Shown here one piece after another: positions 63,148 through 64,000 of a stretch of 64,000 nucleotides of DNA. Position 1 is the first letter of the stretch; each line of letters begins with the position of its first letter. The translations under genes were made by a program, and so were the position numbers. Source of the stretch: CAVUFH01 sp963740835 (GTDB taxonomy: Bacteria > Actinomycetota > Acidimicrobiia > IMCC26256 > PALSA-610); the NCBI GenBank assembly GCA_963740835.1, contig CAVUFH010000003.1, positions 1,178,001 through 1,242,000 of the forward strand, in the 5' to 3' direction. The notes under the pieces were generated by a model. The model searched no databases. It worked only from the letters and a program-made list of their open reading frames with translations, and was not told where the DNA came from.

Positions 63148-64000
63148 GCGTAGAGGGGCGGCCGCCGCTCGGCCCACGGGCGTGCGCGTTCGACCTGCGC
63201 CGCGACCCGCACGAGCAGGTCTTCGCGGAACGGCGCCGCGACGAGCTGTACGCCGATCGGCAGCGACCGGTCGGTCCAGTGGGTCGGCAGCGACATCGCG
63301 GGCTGACCGGTGATGTTGAACGGCGCGGTATACGCGGCGAACGGGAGCGCACGTGCCATCGCGCGCATCGGATCGTCGGGCCGGGCGGCGACGTCGCCGA
63401 TCTCCGGCGGGGGCTCGGCCAGCGTCGGCGTCAGCAACAGGTCGAAGCCGCTCTCGGACCACCACGACACCGTCCTGCGGGTCCACTGCTGCGCCGCGTG
63501 CAGAGCCTGGATGTAGGCCCCGCCGCTGATGCCCGATGCGAGCTCGTTGTACATCCACGTCAGCGCCTCGACATCGTCGGCCGTCATCGGCCGGCCGAGC
63601 AGCGCTTCGGTATCGGTGATCACGCCCGCGAGCGACGCGAACATGATCGTCGAGAACGACTCGATGAGCGCGGCTTCGTCGAGCGCGCCCGGCGACGCGG
63701 GCTCGACCATGTGTCCGAGCGACTCGAGCAGGCGCGCCGCGTCCTCCGCGGCGGCGATGCACGCCGGGTCCGTCGGCGCGATCCCGGCGGGCGCCTCGGT
63801 GCGGATCGCGACGCGCAACCGGCCCGGATCGGCACCCACCTCCTCCAGGTACGGACGCGTGGGCGGCGGCGCGGTGTAGTAGTCGCCGCTCATGTAGCCC
63901 TGCAGCACGTCGAGGATCGCGGCGCTGTCGCGCACGCTGCGCGTCACCATGTGGCGCACGACGAGTCCGCCCCAGCCCTCGCTCTCGTCGGGGCCGAGCG
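63144..64000 (-). CDS. Amidase (5' end beyond the window)
   Basis: The last 285 or so residues of an amidase-signature enzyme; the catalytic Ser-Ser-Lys region lies outside. Visible features are RHMVTRSVRDSAAILDVLQG, LRVAIRTEAPAGIAPTDPAC, FDLLLTPTLAEPPPEIGDVA, PFAAYTAPFNITGQPAMSLP and LPIGVQLVAAPFREDLLVRV, typical of the C-terminal half of amidases such as those acting on aminohexanoate or acylamides. The end overlaps the AtuA-like start, indicating a three-gene operon. Confidence 0.87.
   Translation of the reverse strand, partial: LGPDESEGWGGLVVRHMVTRSVRDSAAILDVLQGYMSGDYYTAPPPTRPYLEEVGADPGRLRVAIRTEAPAGIAPTDPACIAAAEDAARLLESLGHMVEPASPGALDEAALIESFSTIMFASLAGVITDTEALLGRPMTADDVEALTWMYNELASGISGGAYIQALHAAQQWTRRTVSWWSESGFDLLLTPTLAEPPPEIGDVAARPDDPMRAMARALPFAAYTAPFNITGQPAMSLPTHWTDRSLPIGVQLVAAPFREDLLVRVAAQVERARPWAERRPPLYA

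Overview
The window is GC-rich, densely packed chromosomal DNA from an actinobacterium. Supporting signs are a PASTA-domain Ser/Thr kinase, a mycothiol-type maleylpyruvate-isomerase-fold protein, an F420-type luciferase-like oxidoreductase, actinobacterial GAP-family, DUF7144 and DUF6325-like proteins, many GTG starts, and two blocks of gene order resembling Mycobacterium tuberculosis: cysteine desulfurase-mnmA-MetE-like-ligA-...-gatC-gatA-gatB, and nei beside lhr. It does not look like a mycobacterium; class Acidimicrobiia is my best guess, from general protein character only. I see no rRNA, tRNA, CRISPR array, insertion sequence or prophage.

Layout. 1-7.3 kb: 5' part of a metH-like gene, leucyl aminopeptidase, a methyltransferase, a nonapeptide-repeat protein coupled to an RDD membrane protein, a formylglycine-generating enzyme and a GAP-family membrane protein. 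7.3-13.7 kb: a large LuxR/MalT-type regulator, HdeD-like protein, rhodanese-MoeB fusion, sirtuin and two small unknowns. 13.8-17 kb: methylmalonyl-CoA mutase with its GTPase chaperone. 18-33.3 kb: sulfur transfer and tRNA thiolation, DNA ligase, PknB-like kinase, SDR, SCP2 protein, ferredoxin and gatCAB, with a hydrolase between gatA and gatB. 33.4-40.8 kb: accessory enzymes (LLM oxidoreductase, three methyltransferase-type genes over the window, orphan substrate-binding protein, FAD oxidoreductase, PhnZ-like HD protein, Gfo/Idh/MocA protein). 40.9-47.6 kb: branched-chain amino-acid genes ilvD and ilvB-ilvN-ilvC; the latter are preceded by a leader peptide, a hairpin and an intrinsic terminator that together look like an attenuator. 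47.6-53.4 kb: orphan ParA, MDMPI-fold protein, acyl-CoA dehydrogenase, SDR and a diguanylate cyclase. 53.4-64 kb: endonuclease VIII, Lhr helicase, aminopeptidase N, an AtuA-like pair and an amidase running off the edge.

Three window-wide patterns stand out. (1) Ten frameshifts interrupt nine otherwise well-preserved genes, including gatB and ilvB; most can be repaired by a 2-bp change in a short CG run, so a sequencing or assembly artefact is likely. (2) Short tandem duplications (9-22 bp) repeatedly lie on or just after stop codons. (3) Many genes have a TANNNT -10-like hexamer about 6-9 nt before the start codon, as expected for leaderless mRNAs; this guided several start choices.
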